Both the position numbers and the translations under genes were made by a program. DNA of 34,453 nucleotides from Candidatus Eisenbergiella merdipullorum (lineage in GTDB: Bacteria > Bacillota > Clostridia > Lachnospirales > Lachnospiraceae), in NCBI GenBank assembly GCA_019118445.1, contig DWYY01000044.1, positions 1 through 34,453 on the forward strand, read 5' to 3'. Positions 1-7,917 of this stretch are shown here, piece after piece. The number at the start of each line of letters is the position of its first letter. The stretch's first letter is position 1. The notes under the pieces were generated by a model. That model was not told where the DNA came from, searched no databases, and worked only from the letters and a program-made list of their open reading frames with translations.

Positions 1-395
1 GCCAGCACGCTCGCCAGATACACCGCTCCGGGACGCTCCGTTCCGTTAAAGCCCCACACGCCCTTGATCGTCTTGGGATCCATATCCATGGTCTCTGCCC
101 CGTAGCACCAGCAGGGCGTAACCGTCAGCGTGATATCCACGCCTGCCTTCCGGAACTTGTCCGCGCAGGCAGCCGCCTCTCCCACACGTCCGATGGTGGT
201 GTCCGCGATGATCACCTTCACCGGTTCTCCGTTGGAATAACGCAGATTCTCGGTAAACAGCTTCGCCGCAGACTTCGCCATGTTCATCGTCTGCTCCTCC
301 AGCGACTCCCTCACCTTCAGATAACCCCTTCTTCCGTCGATCGTCGGACGGATCCCGATCACCGGATAATCCCCTACATACCTGTTTTCTGCCAT
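1..395 (-). CDS. fucI: L-fucose isomerase, N-terminal part (cut by window edge)
   Basis: Converts L-fucose to L-fuculose (and D-arabinose to D-ribulose) in the cytoplasm, the first step of fucose catabolism. Translating the minus strand from ATG 395-393 gives 131 codons without a stop. The protein shows the FucI signatures [25 protein letters not shown] (about residues 29-41), [17 protein letters not shown] and [15 protein letters not shown], all very close to enterobacterial FucI as I recall it. A GGAGG site at 405-401 sits 5 bases before the ATG. About 131 of the usual ~590 residues are inside the window; the metal-binding and active-site C-terminal parts lie outside. The leader upstream (436-484) can form two hairpins. 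Identification is firm; nothing can be said about integrity of the missing part. Confidence 0.95.
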   Translation of the reverse strand, partial: MAENRYVGDYPVIGIRPTIDGRRGYLKVRESLEEQTMNMAKSAAKLFTENLRYSNGEPVKVIIADTTIGRVGEAAACADKFRKAGVDITLTVTPCWCYGAETMDMDPKTIKGVWGFNGTERPGAVYLASVL

Positions 396-435
396 TTTAA
401 CCTCCATTTCTGCCTGCAACGGCATTCAAATCCCT

Positions 436-484
436 GCCGCCACAGGCGGCATCCCTCTCCGGCATGAACCTTTCGGCTCATGCC
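436..484 (-). promoter_or_regulatory. Twin-hairpin leader upstream of fucI
   Basis: On the minus strand this lies 41-89 bases upstream of the fucI start. Two stems are visible on the plus strand: GCCGCC (436-441) with GGCGGC (445-450), and GGCATGA (461-467) with TCATGCC (478-484). On the transcript the order is GCCGAAAGG, then GGGATGCCG. The same two motifs, 11-13 bases apart, occur in the ddl leader (20347-20417). It could be a regulatory RNA element or just a dispersed GC-rich repeat; it does not match a riboswitch I know. Confidence 0.3.
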
Positions 485-602
485 GTCCTCTCTTCTTTCT
501 TTACAGTCCGTTTTATATCATCAGTATAACATTGCCCCCTCCCCTTTTCCTGTGATATAATGGCATAAAATATAAAGATATTCACCTCTACGAGCCGGGC
601 AT
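485..602. other. Intergenic stretch with one promoter-like sequence
   Basis: No gene is supported between the fucI leader and the repeat cluster. The only signal is a TTGCCC (532-537), 18-base gap, TATAAT (556-561) with a TG one base before it (extended -10 form) on the plus strand. It would transcribe into the repeat cluster at 603-794. Short ORFs here have no family resemblance. Confidence 0.3.
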
Positions 603-660
603 CCGGGAGCCTTTAGAACCAGATGGAAACTCGTTTCCATCTGGTTTTGAAGGCTTCCGG
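603..660. repeat. Long near-perfect inverted repeat
   Basis: The core is a 14-base perfect inverted repeat, AACCAGATGGAAAC (617-630) with its complement at 633-646, around a 2-base centre. Outside a 3-base mismatch it extends with CCGGGAGCCTT (603-613) against AAGGCTTCCGG (650-660), one mismatch. Read in either direction it folds into a hairpin of about 25 pairs. No run of T follows, so it is not a standard terminator. It lies directly before the 48-base direct repeats and probably belongs to the same intergenic element. Confidence 0.75.
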
Positions 661-667
661 ATATGCG

Positions 668-715
668 GCGACAGCCGCGAAGCGAAGGGCCGCAGGCCCT
701 GAGCCTGACCGGCGG
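668..715. repeat. 48-base direct repeat, copy 1
   Basis: Starts GCGACAGCCGCGAAGCG and ends GAGCCTGACCGGCGG. It matches copy 2 (747-794) at 46 of 48 positions. The two differences are in the three-base loop (gca here, aaa in copy 2) of an internal AGGGCC/GGCCCT hairpin. The flanking text CTTCCG before each copy is also shared, giving a period of 79 bases. ORFs that run through it read as low-complexity and are judged spurious. Confidence 0.85.
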
Positions 716-746
716 ATTTCCGGTTTTGATACCTTCCGTACAGGCC

Positions 747-794
747 GCGACAGCCGCGAAGCGAAGGGCCAAAGGCCCTGAGCCTGACCGGCGG
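747..794. repeat. 48-base direct repeat, copy 2
   Basis: Second copy of the element at 668-715, 79 bases further on. The stem of the AGGGCC-aaa-GGCCCT hairpin is identical and only the loop differs. The copy ends about 80 bases before the -35 box of the hicAB promoter. Confidence 0.85.
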
Positions 795-877
795 CGTTTC
801 TCTTTATTCATACCCTAAAACGAAAACGTCTGTTTTTGTTTCTGTTTTTCAGCAGTAAATCTTTTTCCGCTTCTATA

Positions 878-906
878 TTGACACCAAATATAACCCCACA
901 TATAAT
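878..906 (+). promoter_or_regulatory. Consensus sigma-A promoter of hicAB
   Basis: TTGACA (878-883), a 17-base gap and TATAAT (901-906): a perfect match to the housekeeping consensus. Transcription should start near 912-914, so the leader before the hicA ATG at 924 would be only about 10-12 bases, and the GGCGGA (911-916) that would act as ribosome binding site lies at the very 5' end. Confidence 0.85.
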
Positions 907-923
907 AAAAGGCGGAATGAACC

Positions 924-1160
924 ATGTCAAAATGGGATAAACTTTTAGCCAAAATATGTACTTTATCGAAGGAAGTCCGCTTTGATGAGTTGAAAAAAAT
1001 ACTTGAAAGCTACGGTTATCAGCTGCATATGCCTGGAAGCGGAAGCAGCCATTATACATTTCGCAAGCCTGGCTGTACCCCGATCACAATCCCCAGGCAT
1101 GAACCGATCAAAAGAGTATATGTTGCAATGGTAAAAAAGTTATCGAAAGCGAGGAGTTAA
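924..1160 (+). CDS. hicA: HicA-family toxin (mRNA interferase)
   Basis: Type II toxin-antitoxin toxin that cleaves mRNA when not bound by HicB. The 78-residue protein is the usual size and has the dsRBD-like HicA core: VRFDELKKILESYGY (residues 18-32), then the active-site strand GSGSSHYTFRKPG with His43 as the expected catalytic residue, then PITIPRHEPIKRVYVAMVKKL. GGCGGA (911-916) lies 7 bases before the ATG. The stop codon directly abuts the hicB start, so translation is probably coupled. The gene is the first of a two-gene operon behind a consensus promoter, toxin first as is typical for hicAB. It looks intact. Confidence 0.92.
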   Translation: MSKWDKLLAKICTLSKEVRFDELKKILESYGYQLHMPGSGSSHYTFRKPGCTPITIPRHEPIKRVYVAMVKKLSKARS

Positions 1161-1529
1161 ATGAAAAAAACGCTGAATGATTATCTCAAACTCCCTTATC
1201 GGATGGAATTTGTCCGAGATGAGGCAGAAGGCGGTTATGTCGTATCATTTCCGGATCTTCCCGGCTGTATCACATGCGGAGAAAGCCTGACAGCCGCTGC
1301 AGCCAATGCCGAAGACGCCAAAAAGGCGTGGCTGGAAGCCGCGCTTGCAGAAGGCCTTTCCATTCCTGAGCCCAATGGTCTGGACGAATATTCCGGCCAA
1401 TTTAAATTAAGGATTCCCAAAAGTCTCCATCGTTCCCTGGCAGAACATTCCAGGCAGGAAGGGATCAGCATGAATCAGTACTGCGTATATCTGCTCTCCA
1501 GAAATGACGCGCTTTTTCACAGGGGATGA
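1161..1529 (+). CDS. hicB: HicB-family antitoxin
   Basis: Antitoxin that blocks HicA and normally represses its own operon. Residues about 14-70 form the HicB RNase H-like domain with the hallmark GGYVVSFPDLPGC followed by a helix rich in Ala (EDAKKAWLEAALAEG). Residues about 79-117 (QFKLRIPKSLHRSLAEHSRQ and on) match an Arc/MetJ ribbon-helix-helix DNA-binding tail. At 122 residues it is a normal length for a HicB with this C-terminal domain. A GAGGAG site (1151-1156) lies inside the end of hicA. A hairpin (GGGGAT/ATCCCC with CCGGT/ACCGG, 1522-1553) overlaps the stop codon but has no T-run behind it. Confidence 0.92.
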   Translation: MKKTLNDYLKLPYRMEFVRDEAEGGYVVSFPDLPGCITCGESLTAAAANAEDAKKAWLEAALAEGLSIPEPNGLDEYSGQFKLRIPKSLHRSLAEHSRQEGISMNQYCVYLLSRNDALFHRG

Positions 1530-1609
1530 TCCGGTCCCCAAACCGGTATCCCCATACATACAGCCCGAAAAGGACATTTCAGAAAAAGATTTCCAGGTAA
1601 GGTTTCCAT

Positions 1610-2479
1610 ATGCATTATCTCGACTACAACGAAAAAATCAACCACGGCACGCCGGATTTTCCCATCGCCTTCTATCATGTGGACGAACACCATCCGCGCT
1701 ATGCCATGCCGTTTCACTGGCATAAGGAAATGGAGCTCATCCGCATTCTGGAAGGCTCCATCTCCATTTCTCTGGATTCGGTTTTTCTCACCGCACGGGC
1801 CGGGGATCTCATTCTGATCGAGGAAGGGGTCATCCACGGCGGCACGCCTGAGCATTGCGTCTATGAATGCGCGGTCTTCGATCCAAACCTGCTGACGTCC
1901 ATGTCTGCGCACACGGAAGCCTGCAATCGCTATGTCCGTCTAATGACCCGTCATCAGATCCAATTATATAACTATTTTCAGGCGGATGATCCCCGTTCTG
2001 CCCCGCTTCTTGCTGCTGCGGAAAGGCTGTTCCCCGCCATCCGCTGGCCCCATGCCGGAAGTGAGCTTCTCACGCTGGGCGCCCTGTATGAATTCTTCGG
2101 CCGCCTTTTCGAAGGAGAACTCTACAGCGAGTCACAGGAGGAATCGGTCAGCCTGCGGCGGAAAATGGATGTGCTCAAGCCGGTTCTGGAGTACATCGAC
2201 GCCAATTACGCCTCCCCCATTACCCTCTCGGACCTTTCGCGGCTGGCGGGGATGAGCCCTAAATACTTCTGCCGTTTTTTCCGGACGGCGCTGCACCGCA
2301 CGCCTGTGGACTACCTGAACTATTACCGGATCGAGCGCGCCTGCCACATCCTGACCACCACGGAGCTTCCGGTGACGGAGGTGGCCTACCGCTGCGGCTT
2401 CAACGACAGCAGCTATTTCGTGAAAACCTTTCGGAAATATATGGGAATCACGCCGCGCGCTTACGCGCATAGAAGCTGA
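1610..2479 (+). CDS. AraC-family regulator with N-terminal cupin
   Basis: A 289-residue transcription regulator. Residues about 20-90 read as an AraC-type cupin sensor (FHWHKEMELIRILEGSISI, then AGDLILIEEGVIHGG). The C-terminal ~100 residues carry the two helix-turn-helix motifs: ITLSDLSRLAGMSPKYFCRFF and LPVTEVAYRCGFNDSSYFVKTFRKYMGITP. AGGTAAGG (1595-1602) precedes the ATG by 7 bases. It is convergent with the GH39-like gene (59 bases between stops), and no obvious target lies directly next to it. The ligand is unknown but is probably a sugar, given the neighbourhood. Confidence 0.88.
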   Translation: MHYLDYNEKINHGTPDFPIAFYHVDEHHPRYAMPFHWHKEMELIRILEGSISISLDSVFLTARAGDLILIEEGVIHGGTPEHCVYECAVFDPNLLTSMSAHTEACNRYVRLMTRHQIQLYNYFQADDPRSAPLLAAAERLFPAIRWPHAGSELLTLGALYEFFGRLFEGELYSESQEESVSLRRKMDVLKPVLEYIDANYASPITLSDLSRLAGMSPKYFCRFFRTALHRTPVDYLNYYRIERACHILTTTELPVTEVAYRCGFNDSSYFVKTFRKYMGITPRAYAHRS

Positions 2480-2538
2480 AATATCTGATTTCTGCTCAAA
2501 GCCTGCGCATTGATGTACGGGTGCCGGAATTGCTTTCC

Positions 2539-3945
2539 CTAAATCAGAAAATCACCAAAAGTCAGGATCAGAGGCGTATCCTTAACAGGCAATTCCCTGA
2601 TGATATATACTCCATCCCCTTTGTCCTCAAGAAGGTTTTCGGGTATCTCATAAATCGAGCCGTCCATGACATCGATCAGCTTAATATCCCTGTATTCCGT
2701 ATAAAATTCCATGGTGAGCAGCGATCGATAGCTGGTGGTCATGATATTGCTCGGATACCAGTAGACGAAAGCCTTTCCCCCTTCCCGTTCAAAGGAGCCC
2801 GAAATCATTTCATACCGATGGAGCTGATTATCAAATATCCTGTTAGAATATTCAGAATGTACAAAAATAGGCTGCTTACAAAGGCTGAATTTCTCCGCAA
2901 ATACAGAACAGATATTCTGAAGCACATAATAGGAGGGCTTCCGGTAGTATTCTCCTGTTGACCTGCCGTCCTCATCAAAATCCGCGCCCAGTATCCCAAA
3001 ATATCCATAATCAAGATAGGAGGCTTTGTTATTGATATCCCCATTCAGCGCTTCGATCATATCCATGCAGGAAAAATAGGAAGTAAAATGCACATCCGTA
3101 AGCAGATCGGCAATGGTGTGGCGGGCAAGCTGTTTGGCCTGGATCTCTTCCGTCCATGCCCCTGTCCATAATGCGCCGTGTCCATTGCCCTTTGACTGCG
3201 AGCCGGACTCGCCCTGTATCAGCTCGATGTTGGGGTTGTATCTTTTCGCCAGCGCTCTGTAACTCTCTACTTTTTCAAATACATTTCTCTCATCATGCGT
3301 ATATTCATGGAAAGAGATAAAATCCAGATATTCTCCCATTCCTGTTTTAAATGCCGTGTTCAAAAAACTCAGCGCACGCAGGCACACAACGCCGCCTATG
3401 GTCTTGGCGTCCGGATTCTCTTCCTTGACTGCCCTGGCTGTCTCGAGCGTGAATTCTCCCAGCTCAGTTGCATTTACGCCATGCTTCCAACACCACGTTC
3501 CATCCGGCTCATTCCACACTTCAAAATAATTTACTTTGCCCTTATACCGCCGGACAACTGCCTTCACATAACTGATCCAGGCCGTTTTCTCCTCCTCCGT
3601 AAAAATGGGAGGGCATCCGACTGCGCCAAATACCTGTTTTGCCGCCTCTGTATAAAGCGGATTCCCATAACAAAGGCATATCCACGGCTCAATGCTCCGC
3701 TGAACAAAGTTATCAACGATCTCATCCAGCCACGCGAAGTCGTATACGCCCTTTTCTTTTTCCGTCCTCGCCCATCCGGACTGCAGTCTTACCTTCTTAA
3801 CGCCGCACTCCGCCACCTTGTCATACGCCTTCCTGGGATCGAACACATCCCTGTCAAGCTTTTCAAAGCCCAGGCTGATCTTTGAGGATTGAATATCGCT
3901 TGATCTTTTGGGTTGGATCGTTCCGATCTTTTTCAATTGCTCCAT
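2539..3945 (-). CDS. Clan GH-A glycoside hydrolase, GH39-like
   Basis: A 468-residue (beta/alpha)8 glycosidase. NYFEVWNEPDGTW holds the likely acid/base Glu146 and IELIQGESGSQ the likely nucleophile Glu246, the layout of retaining clan-A enzymes; GVKKVRLQSGWARTEKEKGVYDF near residue 50 resembles GH39 beta-xylosidases. There is no signal peptide, so it should work in the cytoplasm on imported oligosaccharide. The start at 3945 is chosen because GGGAGG (3960-3955) sits 9 bases before it. An upstream in-frame ATG at 4035 has no ribosome binding site and lies at the probable transcription start. It is divergent from the AraC gene at 4163, its likely regulator. GH5 or another clan-A family cannot be excluded. 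Confidence 0.8.
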   Translation of the reverse strand: MEQLKKIGTIQPKRSSDIQSSKISLGFEKLDRDVFDPRKAYDKVAECGVKKVRLQSGWARTEKEKGVYDFAWLDEIVDNFVQRSIEPWICLCYGNPLYTEAAKQVFGAVGCPPIFTEEEKTAWISYVKAVVRRYKGKVNYFEVWNEPDGTWCWKHGVNATELGEFTLETARAVKEENPDAKTIGGVVCLRALSFLNTAFKTGMGEYLDFISFHEYTHDERNVFEKVESYRALAKRYNPNIELIQGESGSQSKGNGHGALWTGAWTEEIQAKQLARHTIADLLTDVHFTSYFSCMDMIEALNGDINNKASYLDYGYFGILGADFDEDGRSTGEYYRKPSYYVLQNICSVFAEKFSLCKQPIFVHSEYSNRIFDNQLHRYEMISGSFEREGGKAFVYWYPSNIMTTSYRSLLTMEFYTEYRDIKLIDVMDGSIYEIPENLLEDKGDGVYIIRELPVKDTPLILTFGDFLI

Positions 3946-4038
3946 CTTTGACTTCCTCCCTTTTTTCACAAAGATTTTGTTTTTTGTTCCTTCTTTTTTC
4001 GTTTTTTCTTTTCTATTCCCCTTGACATATTCCATATT

Positions 4039-4066
4039 ATCATAGAGGATAAAAGCAAAACTACAA
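4039..4066 (-). promoter_or_regulatory. Probable promoter of the GH39-like gene
   Basis: On the minus strand TTGTAG (4066-4061), 16 bases, TATGAT (4044-4039). Transcription would start near 4032, giving a leader of about 87 bases to the ATG at 3945. The weak -35 box fits a promoter that needs the divergent AraC activator. Confidence 0.45.
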
Positions 4067-4162
4067 TTATCCTATACCTTTTTTTAGAAATCCTATTTTT
4101 TCAGGACGGCTGTCACTCCCTGTGGGAACAGACGGGAAGCCATTTGAGAAAGGAGTCTTTTG

Positions 4163-4975
4163 ATGCCTACCAGCCTGCCAATGATATCAGCTGCCGGATT
4201 ATTCCATTCCAAAAACCAATTCTGTGATCCCGAACGCTATCCGGAGCATTCGATCACCAAAATGCGTACAGTCATGCACTATGAGCTGGAGCTGTTTACC
4301 GAGGATGGCGGTACTGCTCATCTGAACGGAAACAGCTACCCGATCAAAAAAGGCAGTTTTCTTATCGCGCAGCCGGGCGATAAGAGACAAAGTACCCTTC
4401 ATTTTTCCACCCTATATCTACATTTCACGACCACAGACGAAGCCATCCAGGAGCTGATCCATTCCATCTGCGGCTTTCATTCCGGCGCAGACTATGAAAT
4501 GCTTGCAGGTCCCTTAAAGAATATCAGCGATACGGCTCTTTGCTTTGAACCTGACAGTGATATTTCTGCTGCCGCGATGCTGATCTCCCTCCTTTGTGAG
4601 ATCAGAAAAATCTGTTTCACAAATCCCGCTTCCACAACAGAGCATTTGGGCTATTCTGTGAGCAGCAGGGCTGTCGCTTACATGAAACAGCATTACAGCG
4701 AACCGCTGACGGTCGGACAGATTGCGGATTATTGCTGTATCAGCGCTCCTTATTTCTATAAAATTTTCCGGGAGACCGCACATGCCACTCCCAACCAGTA
4801 TCTGCTGAAGATCAGACTGGCCGCCGCGAAATCCCTGCTGGTATCCACAGCTCTGTCTGTTTCCGAAATAGCGGAACAGTGTGGTTTTCATTCCCAGGCC
4901 TATTTCAGCGATTGCTTTAAACGGCATTTCGGGATTACTGCACGGGAATTTCGCAGCTCTTTTCGTTATCCATAG
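4163..4975 (+). CDS. AraC-family regulator, divergent from GH39-like gene
   Basis: A 270-residue regulator with a degenerate N-terminal cupin (LFTEDGGTAHLNGNSYPIKK, then GSFLIAQPGDKR) and a C-terminal AraC DNA-binding domain: LTVGQIADYCCISAPYFYKIF and LSVSEIAEQCGFHSQAYFSDCFKRHFGITAREF. GAAAGGAG (about 4147-4154) lies 8 bases before ATG 4163; a TTG one codon upstream is possible but less likely. It shares a 217-base upstream region with the GH39-like gene, which suggests it controls that gene. It is convergent with the broken esterase gene, with only 14 bases between the stops. Confidence 0.88.
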   Translation: MPTSLPMISAAGLFHSKNQFCDPERYPEHSITKMRTVMHYELELFTEDGGTAHLNGNSYPIKKGSFLIAQPGDKRQSTLHFSTLYLHFTTTDEAIQELIHSICGFHSGADYEMLAGPLKNISDTALCFEPDSDISAAAMLISLLCEIRKICFTNPASTTEHLGYSVSSRAVAYMKQHYSEPLTVGQIADYCCISAPYFYKIFRETAHATPNQYLLKIRLAAAKSLLVSTALSVSEIAEQCGFHSQAYFSDCFKRHFGITAREFRSSFRYP

Positions 4976-4989
4976 AGGGTTGACGCTTT

Positions 4990-6322
4990 TTAGTGATTTT
5001 CTTCCAGATAGCGGGAACTGCAGGTTTTGGGGAAAACCTCCTCGTTCTGCCAGAAGGAGCCATACGGATATACTTTTCTGGTTAAAATGCGATCTTTGGT
5101 GACAGGATCCTCTTTAACTGAGACTAAATATTCTGGCTCTTTCTTTTGTTCACGCCACCGTCGAAGGACATCCAGCAATTCTTCCTTTTCTTTTCCTGGT
5201 CCCCAGATCGCACTGCACCCCCGCCCGTTCATTCCATGATCTTTTCCCGGGATCAGGAAATACCTGAGGAATCCATCAGTCTTCTGACGACTTCCCATTG
5301 CCTGAATAACCCGTTTGTAATAATTCATCGCATCAGGAAAAGGAACACAGGGATCAGCGCTTCCAGAAATCAGGATGAGTTTGCCGCCATTGTCTGAGAA
5401 AGCATGCAAATCCGGTTGATTGGCATTCAAATCTGCGGATAACAATGCATCAATTTTTTCCACATCCTTTCCTAAGTCAAACTGGTAACCATCATAATCA
5501 GGGCCAAAGGCCCAAATAAATGGGTAAAAATGAGGACTTTCTTCTTGCTGACATTCTGCTATTCCACAGCTGTAAATTTCAGAGCCTATGGGCATTCCAC
5601 AATAGATCTGTTCTCCTGTCACTTGATTCACAGGACCATGGTAGACTGCTGATAACGCTTGCAGCTGAACCTCCGTAAATAGTGGATACTTTTGATGTAA
5701 AAATAGGAGAAAGTCTTCCACAGTATTGTTCCCTGTATAAGGAAAAGAGACAAAAGGATCTCCAGTCAGTCCGTCCCCCTTGCTTTGAAAATAATCAATT
5801 GCACAGTCGGAGATCTGCATAATTTCTTTTTGGGAAAACAACATTCTGCCACTGCGGGGACGTAGATGGTTATGGTTCCATAAAAAATAAATATGCAAAA
5901 AAACCCGGTTATTTGCCGGGGACATTGCAAGGATGCCATCATAGTCAAAAGGGAAACGCTGTGCTTCTGATAAAGCCTGCTGTCCACCCGTGGAGCCGCC
6001 TAGAAAATAGGAATAGCTCTCCATGCGACCATAATAGAGGCGAATAATTTCCTTTCCCGTTTCAGTCATGATGTGAGTTGCTCTCCAGCCGAAATCTTTC
6101 CATAGGTCTGGATTTGCGATCCCTCTTTCACGTCCGCCGGAAGTTCCCAGGTCCGTATTTGCAACGGCATAGCCCAGTTTCACAAATTTTGAAAGTTCCA
6201 TTGCTTTCGTAGGAAGCACGGATAATCTTTGTATTCTGGAAAGAGAAGTTTCTGATCTGATTCAATTTACTTTGCAAATGGATATCCTGCGAAGTCCGGC
6301 ATCCGCCGATTTGTATATCCAC
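4990..6322 (-). pseudogene. Tannase/feruloyl esterase family, internal deletion with frameshift
   Basis: The family (PF07519) hydrolyses aromatic esters such as gallates and ferulates. The main frame (6219 to 4990) holds the core: KLGYAVANTDLGTSGG, the nucleophile elbow GGSTGGQQ (Ser76 of this frame), GSADPCVPF with the likely Asp, and DHGMNGRGCS with the likely His. It has no ribosome binding site and an in-frame TGA at 6264-6262. In another frame, a GTG at 6322 behind AAAAAAGGAGT (9-base gap) reads a piece like the family N-terminus, ending NTKIIRASYESNGTF. The same bases then encode MELSKFVKLGYAV in the main frame. The ~80-100 residues normally between these parts (LP-FCRV, EVWLP, WNGRF-GxGNGG) are absent. 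I read this as a deletion that fused the two ends out of frame. Confidence 0.7.
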
Positions 6323-6447
6323 GTTGTTCCACTCCTTTTTTCTCACTCTTTATGATATATTCTAGTGTAGCTCCCCATCCCTCTCGATCGGGATCTGGTC
6401 TGCGGACAGCCTGCGAGGGGCTTGGTTCTTCGTTGAAAGAATATGAA

Positions 6448-6515
6448 CGGGCAAGGAGGCTTCTGAAAAATAGGAAGAAAAGCCTCTATGCCCGCTGCTA
6501 TGCCCGAAAACGGGC
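6448..6515 (-). terminator. Hairpin pair downstream of the FAD oxidoreductase gene
   Basis: Two stems follow the stop at 6523 on the minus strand: GCCCG/CGGGC around AAAA (6502-6515) and a 15-pair imperfect stem (6448-6462 with 6480-6494). Neither has a clear T-run after it, so termination activity is only possible; they could instead protect the operon mRNA end. The rest of 6323-6522 shows no gene. Confidence 0.3.
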
Positions 6516-6522
6516 CGAAATA

Positions 6523-7872
6523 TTATGGGGTACTCTGTTTTTCCTGCAATTCCTTTACCGCTCTGCGCATGGTCTGGCTGACCTGCTCACCATCCACGTC
6601 ACGAAATGCCGCGCCGGTCTGCTGCGCAAGCTTTGCGGCGATTCCCGCGGCCTCTCCCATGGCCTGACAGGAAAACTGCACGCGGATCGTTGACTGGGCA
6701 TAAAAATCGCACCCGGCGCAGCGTCCGCATACGAGCAGATTATCCATTCCCTTGGGAACAATAGAGCGATAGGGATACTCATAATAAGCTTCCTCCGGCG
6801 GGCAGGGATCATATTCCAGCCTGCTCCCTAAAGCAGTGGAAGCGCCATGGACATCCACCGGATAAGCGCTCTTAAAAATCGCGTCCTCAAATCTCCTGCG
6901 GTGGAGGATATCTTCAATGCCATATTCATATTCCGCATAAATACGTTCTGATTCGCGTATGCCAAGCATGGACGCGATCCCGTTCAGGCAGGCGTTCTCA
7001 AATCCCGGAATCTCCTGCTTCATAAAAGACGCAATGCGCAAAATGGATTTTCTTCCGGCAATGAGCCGTCTCGTCTTTTCCGCTGCAGAAGAAACATTCC
7101 TTCCGGCCCCGGTTTCCGGACAGTTAAAGTTGATCACTCCCGGCCTTCCCGGAACGGAAAACAACTGGATATGGCTGCATTCCACCGCGCTGAGCCGATT
7201 TTCCTTTTTCGCCTTTTCTACCTTTTCCCTCACTGCCTGACAGCACCAGGCACCTGAAGTACAGATCTGCACAAACGGTTTTTCAGTCCCCACAGTCTGC
7301 CCCATCTCCTTCAGCCAGGCGGCCAGACGGTCAATATCCACATTTGCCATTTCAAATCTCAGCGAGGCGGACTGATTCACGCCGTCCTTATTTCCGGACA
7401 TCACGTCAAGCCCGCACATCTTTGTCAGATGCGCATCTCCCGTACAATCGATAAAAGCATCCGCATTTATCCGGCTGATGCCGTCGCTGTTAAAAATATC
7501 CACAGACAGAATTTTCTTACCTTCTTTTTGGAGTCCGATCACAGAAGTATCATAAAGGATCTCCGCCCCCGCTTCCAAGACCTTTTCCTCCAGGACAACC
7601 TGGAGCATGCCCGGATCAAACCAGAGCCATTCGCAATACCCTCTTTTTACCATTTCCAGGCGGATTTCCTCTCCGATGGCGGACGCCACATATCCCTTCT
7701 GCGGTACTCCGCTTGCCATGAACGGCGTCACCATGCCTAAAGTCTGCGTCCCTCCAAGCCCGCTCAATTTCTCCACGAGGATCGTTTTCAGCCCTTCCCT
7801 CGCCGCGCTGATCGCGGCAACTACTCCGGCGGTTCCGCCTCCTGCTATCACTACGTCATATTTTTGATTCAT
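6523..7872 (-). CDS. FAD-dependent oxidoreductase (PF12831 type), short form
   Basis: A 449-residue flavoprotein. The N-terminus YDVVIAGGGTAGVVAAISAAREG (residues 5-27) is a Rossmann FAD site, followed by LVEKLSGLGGTQT. INADAFIDCTGDAHL near residue 140 and MDNLLVCGRCAGCDFYAQSTIRVQ near residue 385 are typical of the FAD_oxidored family, and a C-terminal GEAAGIAA motif completes the flavin site. AGGAGGG lies right before the ATG at 7872. It is the fourth gene of an operon after two permeases and a binding protein (45-base gap), so it probably acts on the imported compound or its product. Substrate and electron acceptor are unknown; oxidation of a sugar hydroxyl is a guess from context. Confidence 0.85.
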   Translation of the reverse strand: MNQKYDVVIAGGGTAGVVAAISAAREGLKTILVEKLSGLGGTQTLGMVTPFMASGVPQKGYVASAIGEEIRLEMVKRGYCEWLWFDPGMLQVVLEEKVLEAGAEILYDTSVIGLQKEGKKILSVDIFNSDGISRINADAFIDCTGDAHLTKMCGLDVMSGNKDGVNQSASLRFEMANVDIDRLAAWLKEMGQTVGTEKPFVQICTSGAWCCQAVREKVEKAKKENRLSAVECSHIQLFSVPGRPGVINFNCPETGAGRNVSSAAEKTRRLIAGRKSILRIASFMKQEIPGFENACLNGIASMLGIRESERIYAEYEYGIEDILHRRRFEDAIFKSAYPVDVHGASTALGSRLEYDPCPPEEAYYEYPYRSIVPKGMDNLLVCGRCAGCDFYAQSTIRVQFSCQAMGEAAGIAAKLAQQTGAAFRDVDGEQVSQTMRRAVKELQEKQSTP

Positions 7873-7917
7873 TTTTCCCTCCTGATCATGCTGCGTCGAC
7901 CGCAGTCTGTTTTATAT

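Noticed and set aside
521..811. 96-residue minus-strand ORF through the repeat cluster
   Set aside because: Its sequence is the translation of the 48-base repeats, with no ribosome binding site and no family resemblance.
3946..4035. Longer N-terminus for the GH39-like protein from ATG 4035
   Set aside because: There is no ribosome binding site, the probable transcription start is near 4032, and the added residues are Lys-rich with no family match.
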